Origin: Oscillospiraceae bacterium
GTDB lineage: Bacteria > Bacillota > Clostridia > Oscillospirales > Ruminococcaceae
Length of the DNA: 64,000 nt
Direction: 5' to 3'
Assembly: GCA_022793675.1 (NCBI GenBank)
Contig: JAAWDH010000040.1
Location: 26,542-90,541 of the forward strand
The notes under the pieces were generated by a model. It ran no database searches. It had not been told where the DNA came from and was given only the letters and a program-made list of their open reading frames with translations. Position 1 is the stretch's first letter, and each line of letters starts with the position of its first letter. The position numbers and the translations under genes are program-made. Shown one piece after another: positions 31,276 to 40,069 of this stretch.

Positions 31276-33672
31276 TTACTGGCGTAAAGTGACGTTGATT
31301 GCCGCTAACGCCTTCATCACCTTGGCGACAGCCTCATCGCATTCCTCAACGGTCAGGGTGCGGTCGGGCGCGCGCAGCGTAATCGAATAGGCAACGCTCT
31401 TTTTGCCGTCGGGCACCTGTTTGCCCTGGTAGACGTCGAACAGCTCGATCTTCTCCAACAGCTTGGGGATTGCGCCGGCAATCGCTTTTTCCATCTCCGC
31501 CGCCGGCAGGCCAGCGTCGGCAAGCAGCGCCAGATCCCGCACGGAAGCCGGGTGACGGGGCAGAGGCTGGTAAATGGTCTGCTGTTCGGAAAGCGCTTTA
31601 TAAAGCGGCAAAGCCTCTAACTCGGCCAGGTAGGCCCGGCCCTCAATGCCGAACCTTTCGGCAGCCAGCGGGTGCACCTCGCCCAGCGTCCCTAAAAGCC
31701 CGCCGTCCGCCGTGCGGATCTCGGCCTGGCGTCCAGGATGCAGGTACGGCTCCGCCGAACGGGCAAACTCAGCTTTCAAGCCGCAGCGGCCAAGCAGCTG
31801 CTCAATAACGCCCTTCAGTGTGAAAAAGTCCTCGTCCGGGCCGTAAACCCCCAGCGCCAGCACTGGGATTTCGTCGGGCTGTTCGGCCAGCGGCAGCGCC
31901 TTCGGCACAAACCGCTTGCTCAGCTCGAAGAACCGCCCCGCCGGGATCTTGCGGGAAATGTTGGTGGCCATCACCGTCAGCATACTCGACGCCAGCTGGG
32001 TGCGCATGACGGCGTATTCCTCGCCAAGGGGGTTGATCAGCGGCACTGCGGCGCGGCGGCCGTCGTCTTCGGTAAGCCCCAATAGCTCCGCCGCCTTGGC
32101 GCTGATGAAGGAATAGGTAGAAATTTCCCGCATCCCATGCGCGCAGAGCTGCCGCTTCAAAAGGTCGCCGTAAACGCGCTCGGGCAGCTTGCGCCCGCGG
32201 ACGACCTCGCCTTCCATCGGCGTCGAGACGACGTGCTCATAGCCGTAAATACGCATGACTTCCTCGGCCAGGTCGGCGCGGCTCTCCAAATCCTCGCGGA
32301 AGGTGGGGGCGACGCTGCGCAGCGTGCGGCCCTCCAGCGTTGTCCGAATCTCCAACCGGTTCAGAATATCAACAATCGCTTCATCAGGCACTGCTACCCC
32401 CAAAAGGGCGCAGATTGCCTCCGGCGTCGTCTCGATCACCCGGCCGGTTGGCAGGCCGCCGTTGCAGTCGATAACCCCATCAATGATATCGCCAGCGTCC
32501 AGCTCCTCAATCAGCTGCAGCGCGCGGTCCATTGCAAAGGCGCAGCCAGCCGCGTCGACGCCTTTTTCAAAGCGGGCGCTGGATTCGGTGCGCATCCCCA
32601 GTGTACGGGCGGTGCGGCGGACGTTGTCGCGGCGGAACTTGGCGCATTCCAGGAATAAGTCCTCCGTCGTGTCTTCAATCTCGCTTTCCAGGCCCCCCAT
32701 AATCCCCGCCAGACAGGAAGGCTTTTCGGCATCGGCAATGACCAACATTTCCGGCGTCAGCGTGTGTTCCTTACTGTCTAAGGTCGTCATCTTCTCGCCG
32801 TCCTTGGCATGACGGACGATAATCTGGCGTCCAGCGACCTGGTTCAGGTCGAAAGCGTGCATGGGCTGGCCGGTTTCCAGCATAACAAAATTGGTAATAT
32901 CAACAATATTATTAATGCTGCGCACGCCGGCGCTTTTCAAGCATTGGCGCATCCACTCCGGCGAAGGGCCAATGCGCAGGTTTTTGACTACCCGGCCCAG
33001 ATAGCGCGGGCAAAGCTCAAAATCCTCAACGGTAACGGCGATATGCTCGCGGACATCGCCGCCCTTGGGGGCGTAGGCGGGGACGGGCGGGCAGAACTTT
33101 TTGCCCAGCACCACGGCGGCTTCCCTCGCCAAACCCAATACGCTGTTGCAGTCGGGGCGGTTGGAAAGGATAGAAAAATCGATAATCACATCGTTAAGCC
33201 CCAACAGCTCCCGCATATCGGTACCCGGCGCGGGTTCGCCTTCCAAAATCAGGATGCCGTGGACTTCCGCGCCAGGGTAATCGCCTTCTTTCAGCCCCAG
33301 TTCCATGCCGGAACACATCATGCCGTCAGAGGGCAGGCCGCGCAGCTTGCCGCGTTTGATATGGGTGCCATCGGGCAGGCGGGAATCGTGGAGGGCGACG
33401 GGGACAAAGGCCCCCTCAAAGATATTGTCGGCCCCAGTGATAATCTGGATAGGCGCGCCGCTGCCGACGTCCAGCTGGCAGACGGTCAGCTTGTCGGCAT
33501 CGGGATGCTTTTCAGTTTTAAGGATTTTGGCGGCAACGACATTGCTCATCGATTCGGAAAGGTCTTCCACCCCGTCGACCTCGAAGCCGCTCATGGTCAT
33601 TTTGTCGCAGAAGGCCTGGAGCGGCAGGTCTATTTCGACGTATCGCTTCAGCCAGTTTAATGAAACTTTCAC
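31276..33672 (-). CDS. pheT: Phenylalanyl-tRNA synthetase beta subunit
   Basis: 798 residues, full length. Domains in order: N-terminal tRNA-binding/EMAP-like region (KILKTEKHPDADKLTVCQLD), B3/4 editing domain, B5, the catalytic-like core, and the C-terminal anticodon-binding ferredoxin fold (YQPLPRHPASVRDLALLADA). It pairs with PheS as an alpha2beta2 enzyme charging tRNA-Phe. GTG start with AGGTG 9 nt upstream. It is separated from pheS by 468 bp, far more than the usual few bases, because the 375-bp element occupies the gap. Confidence 0.97.
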   Translation of the reverse strand: MKVSLNWLKRYVEIDLPLQAFCDKMTMSGFEVDGVEDLSESMSNVVAAKILKTEKHPDADKLTVCQLDVGSGAPIQIITGADNIFEGAFVPVALHDSRLPDGTHIKRGKLRGLPSDGMMCSGMELGLKEGDYPGAEVHGILILEGEPAPGTDMRELLGLNDVIIDFSILSNRPDCNSVLGLAREAAVVLGKKFCPPVPAYAPKGGDVREHIAVTVEDFELCPRYLGRVVKNLRIGPSPEWMRQCLKSAGVRSINNIVDITNFVMLETGQPMHAFDLNQVAGRQIIVRHAKDGEKMTTLDSKEHTLTPEMLVIADAEKPSCLAGIMGGLESEIEDTTEDLFLECAKFRRDNVRRTARTLGMRTESSARFEKGVDAAGCAFAMDRALQLIEELDAGDIIDGVIDCNGGLPTGRVIETTPEAICALLGVAVPDEAIVDILNRLEIRTTLEGRTLRSVAPTFREDLESRADLAEEVMRIYGYEHVVSTPMEGEVVRGRKLPERVYGDLLKRQLCAHGMREISTYSFISAKAAELLGLTEDDGRRAAVPLINPLGEEYAVMRTQLASSMLTVMATNISRKIPAGRFFELSKRFVPKALPLAEQPDEIPVLALGVYGPDEDFFTLKGVIEQLLGRCGLKAEFARSAEPYLHPGRQAEIRTADGGLLGTLGEVHPLAAERFGIEGRAYLAELEALPLYKALSEQQTIYQPLPRHPASVRDLALLADAGLPAAEMEKAIAGAIPKLLEKIELFDVYQGKQVPDGKKSVAYSITLRAPDRTLTVEECDEAVAKVMKALAAINVTLRQ

Positions 33673-33715
33673 AATATATCACACCTTTTTTATGTTTACT
33701 TTGTTGTAGATTGCG

Positions 33716-34090
33716 GCGGGGCGCGAAGCGCCCCGCTATGACGCGCTGCGTAAGCAGCGCGAAGGCCGTGTGCACGGCCTTTCCCGGTTCCGCGCCAACC
33801 TTCCCTAAGGGCACATCCGTACTTCCGGAGCCAAGTAAGGCGCGGCCGCCCGCCTGCTAAAGTCCGTACAATTTCCTAGCGGGGAGGTAAGCGTCGCGGG
33901 CTTCCGCAGCAAAACGACAGCGGGGTACTGTGGGACAGGCCGCATAAACGCCCCGTTCGTCTGAGGGAGCCCTGAGGGATACTTCCCTCGGGCGCGTTTT
34001 TTTGCCTACTTTGTTGTCGCGTGACAACAAAGTAGGTCGTCATATCGGGGCGAAACCCGATTTTGATGGGGGAGCGCCCGCAGGCGCTCC
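33716..34090 (-). repeat. 375-bp structured intergenic element, copy 2
   Basis: Same length and same order of stems as 2180-2554, in the opposite genomic orientation but in the sense of pheST transcription. Stem GGAGCGCC/GGCGCTCC replaces GGAGCGGC/GCCGCTCC of copy 1 (a G-C pair flipped to C-G), and CCTACTTTG/CAAAGTAGG replaces CCTACTCTG/CAGAGTAGG (C-G to T-A). Located within the pheS-pheT intercistronic gap, so it should be transcribed with the operon. Bases 34091-34140 and 33673-33715 hold nothing else recognisable apart from the pheT ribosome site. Confidence 0.88.
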
Positions 34091-34140
34091 TTCCTTATTA
34101 TTCCAATCAAAAAACCAAACAATAAGGAAACCAGAAACAA

Positions 34141-35163
34141 TTATTTAAACTGCGTCAAAAACCGCATATCATTTTCAAACAAAAGCCGGATATCACTGAT
34201 CTTATAACGGGTGGTCGTCAACCGGTCAAGCCCAATGCCGAAGGCAAACCCAGAATACACCTCAGGATCAATGCCGCATAGCCGCAGCACGTTGGGATGC
34301 ACCATCCCCGCCCCCAAAATCTCAATCCAGCCCGCGCCCTTGCATACCCGGCAGCCCTTGCCGCCGCAGGCTGTGCAGCTTACGTCAACCTCAACGCTCG
34401 GTTCAGTGAAGGGGAAGAAGGAGGGGCGGAAACGGATTTTTGTCTCTGGGCCGTAGATTTCGTGGGCAAACTGCTCCAAACAGCCCTTTAAATCGCAAAG
34501 GGTAATATTTTTATCGACCACCAGCCCTTCAACCTGATGGAATACCGGCGAATGGGTGGCGTCAACCTCGTCCGCGCGATAAACCCGACCGGGGCAGATG
34601 ATGCGGATAGGCGGCTTGCGGTTCTCCATCACCCGGATCTGCGCCGCGGAAGTCTGGGTGCGCAGCACCAAATTTTCCCCTAAATAGAAGGTATCCTGCA
34701 TATCGCGGGCAGGGTGGTCTTTGGGGACGTTCAGCGCTTCAAAGCAGTAATAGTCCGTCTCAACCTCGGGGCCGTCCAATATGTCAAAGCCCATCGACTG
34801 GAAAATGTCAATCATGTCGTCCAGCACAATGCTCAGCGGGTGCAGCCCGCCTTCCGTCACAGTTTTGCCCGGCATCGTCACATCCAGCGCTTCCTCCTGC
34901 AAGCGGCTTGCCAGTGCGCTGCCCTTCAAAGCTTCCTGCCGCGCAGCCAGCGCCGCTTCCAGCGCCTCGCGCACCTCGTTGGCCTTTTGGCCGATAACCG
35001 GCCGTTCCTCCGGCGAAAGCTTGCCCATCTGCTTTAAGATAGCGGTAAGCTCCCCTTTTTTGCCCAGGTAACGCACCCGCAGCGCGTCCAGCGCCTTGGC
35101 GTCGCCGCAGCCTTCCAGCGCGTCCAGCGCCTGGGCTTTGATTTGTTCCAGTTGTTCTCGCAT
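34141..35163 (-). CDS. pheS: Phenylalanyl-tRNA synthetase alpha subunit
   Basis: 340 residues, full length. An N-terminal coiled coil (1-85) is followed by the class II catalytic core: motif 1 region [19 protein letters not shown], motif 2 [19 protein letters not shown], and motif 3 [18 protein letters not shown], plus a [16 protein letters not shown] cysteine insert that varies among bacteria. Expression is controlled by the T-box leader directly upstream: uncharged tRNA-Phe prevents termination. AAAGGAT lies before the ATG. Confidence 0.97.
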   Translation of the reverse strand: MREQLEQIKAQALDALEGCGDAKALDALRVRYLGKKGELTAILKQMGKLSPEERPVIGQKANEVREALEAALAARQEALKGSALASRLQEEALDVTMPGKTVTEGGLHPLSIVLDDMIDIFQSMGFDILDGPEVETDYYCFEALNVPKDHPARDMQDTFYLGENLVLRTQTSAAQIRVMENRKPPIRIICPGRVYRADEVDATHSPVFHQVEGLVVDKNITLCDLKGCLEQFAHEIYGPETKIRFRPSFFPFTEPSVEVDVSCTACGGKGCRVCKGAGWIEILGAGMVHPNVLRLCGIDPEVYSGFAFGIGLDRLTTTRYKISDIRLLFENDMRFLTQFK

Positions 35164-35203
35164 AAAGCCAAATCCTTTCTAGTTGTTTCTGGGGCGAGGA
35201 CAC

Positions 35204-35467
35204 AAAAAGGCCTCCGTCCCCAATTGGGACGAAGGCCAGAAACGGCATCCGTGGTACCACCCAAATTTTCCCTGTACAAAAAGCGCACAGAAAACACTCG
35301 CTGCCCCATAACGGAGGCGATCCGTCGCCCCCTACTCCTATCGTTCAGGGACGCCGCTCACAAGGGAAATTTCACCGTTTCCGGTCAGCGGGACGGGCTT
35401 TCAGCCGGTGGCCTGTCTTCTCTGACGCCCCGGAAGGGCTACTGTACTTGGTCGTCGCGTTTTATTA
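35204..35467 (-). promoter_or_regulatory. T-box leader of pheST (tRNA-Phe responsive)
   Basis: Minus-strand leader with the conserved T-box GGTGGTACCACGGAT (35247-35262) directly before a terminator hairpin GGCCTTCGTCCC...GGGACGGAGGCC (35209-35237) and a T run (35204-35208). Antiterminator and terminator are mutually exclusive as in classic T-boxes. A UUC triplet in the upstream stem region (35366-35368) is a candidate Phe specifier; this placement is less certain. Confidence 0.92.
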
Positions 35468-35473
35468 CCCCAT

Positions 35474-35502
35474 AGTATAGCATAGGATACGCTGTTTGGC
35501 AA
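35474..35502 (-). promoter_or_regulatory. pheST promoter
   Basis: Minus strand TTGCCA, 17 nt, TATACT, a few bases ahead of the T-box leader. Confidence 0.8.
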
Positions 35503-35553
35503 TCCTCTTTTTTGCCAAATTTTCCGCCGTATCCTTCCTATACTTTATCAATT

Positions 35554-35760
35554 TTACAGATTTTGCGGCAAACTTCCGCCGGCCCCAAGCCGTGAAAGAT
35601 AGACCTGCAGCTCGCCGCTGCCTTCCGGCGCAGCGTCAACAGCGCGCTGCTGCTCCAACGGCGAAAGTTTTGCGAAAACGTCGGCGGCGTGGGCGTCCTG
35701 CGCCAAAGCTGCCGCAAAAGGCAGCGGGAGCACCGGCCCGTTTGTTAAGTGTTTGAGCAT
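35554..35760 (-). CDS. Small protein, unknown
   Basis: 68 residues with an excellent ribosome site (AAAGGAGGG, 6 nt before the ATG), which is why I accept it. Helical, Ala-rich: PFAAALAQDAHAADVFAKLS then PLEQQRAVDAA. The Lsp-x-eqr pattern recalls the C-terminal helices of YdeI/OmpD-associated proteins, but the match is too short to name. It ends 52 bp before the pheST promoter, in the same direction. Confidence 0.6.
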   Translation of the reverse strand: MLKHLTNGPVLPLPFAAALAQDAHAADVFAKLSPLEQQRAVDAAPEGSGELQVYLSRLGAGGSLPQNL

Positions 35761-35799
35761 AATCAACCCTCCTTTTATGGGTAGTATGCCCCATTTTCA

Positions 35800-36110
35800 T
35801 CGACGGAGGTACGAGGGGTACGGGGAGTATGGTCGCTTTTGAAGAAAGCCAAGCTTAGCTTTGCTAAGCTCGCTTTGCTAAGCTCGCAAAACTTTTAATC
35901 GCAAGGGTACTAGCTGGCACAGATTTGCACGCCTGCTGCGTCGATAGGGTTTAACCCTCAGGCGCTGCGTCGACAGCGTTTTCGAAAAAAAAGGGGAGGC
36001 GGCTCCGCAGAGCCAGAGGGGTTCAAAGGATGAATATAATGCCACATACATTCAGCGCCTTCATGCTGAATGCTAGGATAACTCCAATGAATTGTCCGGG
36101 CCTAAGAGGT
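35800..36110 (+). repeat. Mosaic repeat block
   Basis: GTACGAGGGG tract, core (GTCGCTTTTGAA, GCAAAACTTTTAATCGC near 35890, CTGCGTCGATA near 35937), AGCTTAGC arms, then the module ending TGCTGAATGCTAGGATAACT and AATTGTCCGGGC (36063-36102). No gene between 35761 and 36166. Confidence 0.8.
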
Positions 36111-36166
36111 AAATTTTACGCTAGACCACCTTCCGACAAATCTGCGCACTCGCCAGGAAAAAGGGG

Positions 36167-36195
36167 TTGCAAAAAAGGGGAAAGTATGGTATGAT
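36167..36195 (+). promoter_or_regulatory. Promoter of the pilus-like operon
   Basis: TTGCAA, 17 nt, TATGAT, about 90 bp before the first gene. Confidence 0.7.
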
Positions 36196-36287
36196 AAGAA
36201 AAAAGCCGGCTGTTCCTAGTATAGGAAAATGTGCGGCGCTTACATAGGCAAATTGACCATTTTATTATTACAACGCAGGAGATCTTT

Positions 36288-37304
36288 ATGAAAACAACTT
36301 TTTCTCCCCAACAAACTGCCGATTTTTGCCTTTCCCTTTCTATGCTCCTCCACGCTGGCATCGGCACCGGCGACGCCGTCGCGCTGATGGCGGAAGAGGA
36401 TTCTTCCCTCCATAGCATGACCGCCCTACTTGACGAGGGCGTGACCCTGTCGGACGCCATGCGCCAAAGCGGCCTTCCCAATTACGCTTGGAGCTTGACC
36501 GAGGTGGGCGAGCGTACCGGGCGCACCGAGGAAGCGCTGGCAGCCCTTTCCACCTATTACGAGAACCGCGTTCGCCTGCAAAAGCGCGTCCGCAGCGCAG
36601 TGCTCTACCCAGCGGTAATGCTGGCGGTAATGCTGGTGGTCATCGGCGTGCTGCTGGTGCGGGTATTGCCAATTTTTGACAGTGTCTACGCTTCGTTGGG
36701 CGGGCGGCTGACGGGCGCTGCCGGCGGCCTTTTGGTGGTCGGCAAATGGCTGGACGGCGCAATGCCGGTGCTGTGGGTAATTTTGGCGTTGGCGGTGGCT
36801 GCGGCAGCGGTGTTTTCGCTCGCCGAACCGCTGCGGGCAAAAGTGACCCTTTTTTGGCGGACGAAGTTCGGCGACAAAGGCATTAACAAAAAGCTTGGCG
36901 CGGCGCGGCTTGCCCAGGCGTTGGCCATGGGCCTGAGCAGCGGCCTGCCGGTGGAAGAGGCGGTCGAGCTGGCAGCGAAGCTGTCGGAAGGGGCGGCGAA
37001 GGAACGCTGTGTCGACTGTCAGAAGCGGCTGGGCGACGGCGCAGGCATCAGCCTTGCGTTTAAAGAAAGCGGCGTGCTGCCTGCGGCGGCCTGCCGGCTG
37101 CTGGAGCTGGGGCAGCGCAGCGGCTCGGTCGATGTATCGATGGAAAAAATTGCCAACGACCTCACGGAGGAAGGCGAAACAGCGCTGGATGAGCTGGTCA
37201 GCCGGGTGGAACCGACACTGGTGTTGGTCTGTTCGGTGCTGGTGGGCCTGATTCTGCTGTCGGTGATGCTGCCGCTGATGAATATCATGGCGGCAATCGG
37301 GTGA
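36288..37304 (+). CDS. Type IV pilus/type II secretion inner-membrane platform protein (GspF/PilC)
   Basis: 338 residues with the duplicated T2SSF domain: first copy about 5-125 (LSMLLHAGIGTGDAVALMAE, NRVRLQKRVRSAVLYPAVML), second about 205-325 (RLAQALAMGLSSGLPVEEAV, LLELGQRSGSVDVSMEKIAN). Three hydrophobic spans, near 105-130, 150-185 and 310-335. It anchors the ATPase and recruits pilins. AGGAG lies 6 nt before the ATG. It is the first gene of a six-gene operon whose members overlap or nearly touch. Confidence 0.9.
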   Translation: MKTTFSPQQTADFCLSLSMLLHAGIGTGDAVALMAEEDSSLHSMTALLDEGVTLSDAMRQSGLPNYAWSLTEVGERTGRTEEALAALSTYYENRVRLQKRVRSAVLYPAVMLAVMLVVIGVLLVRVLPIFDSVYASLGGRLTGAAGGLLVVGKWLDGAMPVLWVILALAVAAAAVFSLAEPLRAKVTLFWRTKFGDKGINKKLGAARLAQALAMGLSSGLPVEEAVELAAKLSEGAAKERCVDCQKRLGDGAGISLAFKESGVLPAAACRLLELGQRSGSVDVSMEKIANDLTEEGETALDELVSRVEPTLVLVCSVLVGLILLSVMLPLMNIMAAIG

Positions 37305-37310
37305 CCGGCG

Positions 37311-37622
37311 ATGAAGGGGCGGATTTTTGGGTTTGCCCGGGCGCTCTGCTTCATCGGGGCGGCGGCGCTGGCGGTGGCAGCCTTTCAATACGCGCTGGAC
37401 AGCCTGGAAAATGGGCAGTCTGAGGAAAATCTCCGCCAGCTGGAGGAGACGCTGCGGCGCGCCGCTGTGGCCTGCTATGCGGCCGAGGGGGCTTACCCTG
37501 CGACGCTGGAGGATCTGGTCGGGCGCTACGGCATCCAGATCAGCGACGACTACACGGTCCATTACACCAGTTTCGCCGAGAACCTGGTGCCGGATATTAC
37601 TGTTTTGGAGAACACGCCATGA
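37311..37622 (+). CDS. Pilin-like protein 1
   Basis: 103 residues. One N-terminal hydrophobic helix (FARALCFIGAAALAVAAFQY) followed by a helical stalk, and CYAAEGAYPATLEDLVGRYG, the typical pilin region after the stalk. The canonical class III cleavage site (Gly then Phe-Thr-Leu-x-Glu) is absent, so it may be an uncleaved minor pilin or a pilin-interacting subunit. It overlaps the next gene by 4 bases. Confidence 0.65.
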   Translation: MKGRIFGFARALCFIGAAALAVAAFQYALDSLENGQSEENLRQLEETLRRAAVACYAAEGAYPATLEDLVGRYGIQISDDYTVHYTSFAENLVPDITVLENTP

Positions 37623-38098
37623 AAAAACGCGCACAACATCATATTGACGGCTTGCTGGCGCTGCTCCTGTTTGGGGTGTTCGCCTCCTGCCTGCTGGCGG
37701 TGCTGCTGGGCGGGGCGGGGGCTTACCGCCGCCTGACTGACCGCGACAACACCGCTTTTACCCGCCGGACGGCGATACAGTATATCTCTGCCCGTGTGCG
37801 GCAGGCGGACAGCGACGGCGCAGTTTCCGTAGAGCCTTTTGGGGACTGCACGGCGTTGGCGCTGACCGATTCTGCGGGCTATGTTACCCGTGTTTACTGC
37901 CTTGACGGGCACTTGATGGAGCTTTACACATCGGCCGAGACCGAGCTTCAGCCGGAGGACGGCGAAAAGATCCTGGCGGCGGAAGCGCTTGAGCTGTCCC
38001 TCGTGGACGGACTGCTGACGATGGTGCTGACCGGCGACGACGGCGTCCAGAGCCGCCTTAGCCTGTCTCTTCGCAGCGGAGAGGGGGCGGCGGCATGA
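37619..38098 (+). CDS. Pilin-like protein 2 (DUF4860-like)
   Basis: 159 residues. MKKRAQHHIDGLLALLLFGV has a hydrophobic helix near the N-terminus; the soluble part contains YISARVRQADSDGAVSVEPF and repeated short beta strands, resembling DUF4860 minor pilins of Clostridia. Start and stop overlap with both neighbours (ATGA), so it is made with them. The Gly/Phe prepilin site is absent. Confidence 0.65.
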   Translation: MKKRAQHHIDGLLALLLFGVFASCLLAVLLGGAGAYRRLTDRDNTAFTRRTAIQYISARVRQADSDGAVSVEPFGDCTALALTDSAGYVTRVYCLDGHLMELYTSAETELQPEDGEKILAAEALELSLVDGLLTMVLTGDDGVQSRLSLSLRSGEGAAA

Positions 38099-38529
38099 GA
38101 AGCAAGGCCCCTTTGGTGCTGATTGAACAGATGGTGATGCTGCTGGTGTTTGCGCTGGCGGCAGCCCTTTGCCTGCAGGCTTTTGTCCTTTCCGACCAAC
38201 GCTCCCATCGGAGCGAAGCGAGGGATTTTGCGGCGTCGGCGGCCCAATCGGCGGCGGAGACGGTCCGCAGCTGCGGCGGGGGAGTGCAGGATGCTTTTGC
38301 GGCGGCAGCGGGTTTGCTGGACGGCAGCGTTGAAGATGGCGTCCTTGTTGTAGAATATGACGAAGATTGGCAGCCGGCAGCCGACGGCGTTTATTTGCTG
38401 ACGGCCACGGACGCCCCGAGCGGCCAGCCCGGCCTGGCGTCGGCGGAGGTCTTGGTGAGCGAAAAAAATGGCGGCGAGCCGTTGTTTGCGGTTACGGTGG
38501 CATGGCAGGAGGTGGGCGGCAATGGCTGA
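38095..38529 (+). CDS. Pilin-like protein 3
   Basis: 144 residues with VLIEQMVMLLVFALAAALCL as its hydrophobic helix; the Glu five residues into the segment (LIEQM) mimics the pilin Glu5. A soluble domain follows with SAAQSAAETVRSCGGGVQDA. Overlaps both neighbours. Probably a minor pilin of the same apparatus; assignment is from context and shape. Confidence 0.62.
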   Translation: MRSKAPLVLIEQMVMLLVFALAAALCLQAFVLSDQRSHRSEARDFAASAAQSAAETVRSCGGGVQDAFAAAAGLLDGSVEDGVLVVEYDEDWQPAADGVYLLTATDAPSGQPGLASAEVLVSEKNGGEPLFAVTVAWQEVGGNG

Positions 38530-38938
38530 ACCTAAGGCCAAAAAGGAGCGGTTTTCGCCGCCGGCGGTGGGGGGCATCTCGCTGCTGGCTGTGTTTGCAG
38601 TGCTTTGCCTGACGATTTTTGCGCTGCTGAGCTTAGCGACGGTCGGCGCGGACGTGCGGCTGGCCGACGCGTCGGTCAAAGCGGTGACAGATTATTACAA
38701 AGCGGATTATGAGGCCCAGGAAATCCTTGCAAAGCTCCGGGCGGGCGAGTTCCCGTCCGGCGTAACCCAATCGGGGGATATTTACCGCTACAGCTGCCCT
38801 GTTTCGGAGATCCAGAACCTGGAAGTTTCGGTGCAGGTAGCGTCGGATGGCAGCTATCATGTCCTTGAATGGAAGACAGTTCCTGCCCAGCTTTGGGAGC
38901 TGGACGAGGAGATGGAGCTGTGGGACGGGACATTTTAG
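38522..38938 (+). CDS. Pilin-like protein 4
   Basis: 138 residues from the ATG with AGGAGG 10 nt upstream. PAVGGISLLAVFAVLCLTIF then ALLSLATVGADVRLAD is a single-helix anchor, then a small domain with ILAKLRAGEFPSGVTQSGDI. Overlaps the previous gene by 8 bases. No prepilin peptidase site. Likely a membrane-anchored pseudopilin. Confidence 0.62.
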   Translation: MAEPKAKKERFSPPAVGGISLLAVFAVLCLTIFALLSLATVGADVRLADASVKAVTDYYKADYEAQEILAKLRAGEFPSGVTQSGDIYRYSCPVSEIQNLEVSVQVASDGSYHVLEWKTVPAQLWELDEEMELWDGTF

Positions 38939-38948
38939 GAGGACAGCT

Positions 38949-40013
38949 ATGGCTGGAATTTTGGAATATCTGACAAAGGCATACGAGCATCAGGCTTCTG
39001 ACTTATTTATTGTGGCAGGCGCGCCGGTCTGCGCCAAAGAGGATAACCAGCTGCGGCCGCTGGAGGAGCAGAAGGTGCTCCCGGACGACACAGCGCGGCT
39101 GGTGCAGGAGCTTTACGAGCTGGCGGGGCGGCCGATGGACGAGTTTTTCGAGCGTGGGGACGATGATTTTTCCTTCTCGGTCAAAGGCTTGGCGCGTTTT
39201 AGGGTCAACACCTATCGGCAGCGCGGCTCCCAGGCGGCGGTCATCCGGGTGGTGTCGTTTAGTATCCCTGACTGGCGGACACTTTCGATCCCAGAATCGG
39301 TTATCCGGCTCTCGGAGGAGACCCACGGCATGGTGCTGGTGACCGGTACGGCGGGCAGCGGCAAATCGACGACGCTGGCCTGCATCATCAATGAAATCAA
39401 TTGCAGCAGGGCCTGCCATATTATTACGTTGGAGGATCCCATCGAGTACCTGCACCGCAACCAGAAGAGCATCGTCAGCCAGCGTGAGATTGCCATTGAT
39501 ACCGAGGATTATCTGGCGGCGCTGCGGGCTTGCCTGCGCCAGGCTCCTGATGTTATCCTGCTTGGCGAGATGCGCGACGCCGAGACCATCCACACGGCGA
39601 TGACCGCTGCAGAAACCGGGCATTTGGTGCTGGCGACGCTGCACACCCGCGGCGCGGTCAATACCATCGACCGTATTGTCGACACCTTCCCGGGGAGCCA
39701 GCAGGACCAGATTCGCACCCAGCTGAGCATGGTGCTGCGCACCGTCGTTTCCCAGCAGCTGCTGCCTGGCACGAACGGCGAGCTGCTCCCGGCCTTTGAG
39801 GTCATGAAGGTCAACAACGCCATCCGCAGCATGATCCGCGATAAGAGCAAGACGATGCAGATTGACAATGCGATTACCTCCGGCGGCAGCGAGGGCATGG
39901 TCAGCATGGACCAGTCGATCGTCGCCCTTTATCAGAAGGGCCTGATTGCCAAGCAGACGGCGCTTGACTACGCCTCCAGCGAGGAAAACATGAAACGCAA
40001 AATTGGCGGCTGA
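38949..40013 (+). CDS. pilT: PilT-type pilus retraction/secretion ATPase
   Basis: 354 residues, hexameric ATPase. N-terminal PAS-like domain, Walker A VTGTAGSGKSTTLACII (about 130-146), Asp box IITLEDPIEYLH, Walker B PDVILLGEMRDAETI, His box TGHLVLATLHTRGAVNTIDR, and the PilT C-terminal region SMDQSIVALYQKGLI. The AIRNLIREGK-like element reads AIRSMIRDKSKTMQI. It is the only ATPase in the operon; no PilB-type extension ATPase, prepilin peptidase or secretin-like gene is nearby. AGGAGGACAG precedes the ATG. Confidence 0.92.
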   Translation: MAGILEYLTKAYEHQASDLFIVAGAPVCAKEDNQLRPLEEQKVLPDDTARLVQELYELAGRPMDEFFERGDDDFSFSVKGLARFRVNTYRQRGSQAAVIRVVSFSIPDWRTLSIPESVIRLSEETHGMVLVTGTAGSGKSTTLACIINEINCSRACHIITLEDPIEYLHRNQKSIVSQREIAIDTEDYLAALRACLRQAPDVILLGEMRDAETIHTAMTAAETGHLVLATLHTRGAVNTIDRIVDTFPGSQQDQIRTQLSMVLRTVVSQQLLPGTNGELLPAFEVMKVNNAIRSMIRDKSKTMQIDNAITSGGSEGMVSMDQSIVALYQKGLIAKQTALDYASSEENMKRKIGG

Positions 40014-40026
40014 CAGCAATAACAAG

Positions 40027-40061
40027 ACGGCGGGCCTAGGAAGCAGGCGTCCGCCGTTTTT
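40027..40061 (+). terminator. Terminator of the pilus-like operon
   Basis: ACGGCGG / CCGCCGT stem with a 17-nt loop and TTTTT. Confidence 0.8.
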
Positions 40062-40069
40062 GATTTATC

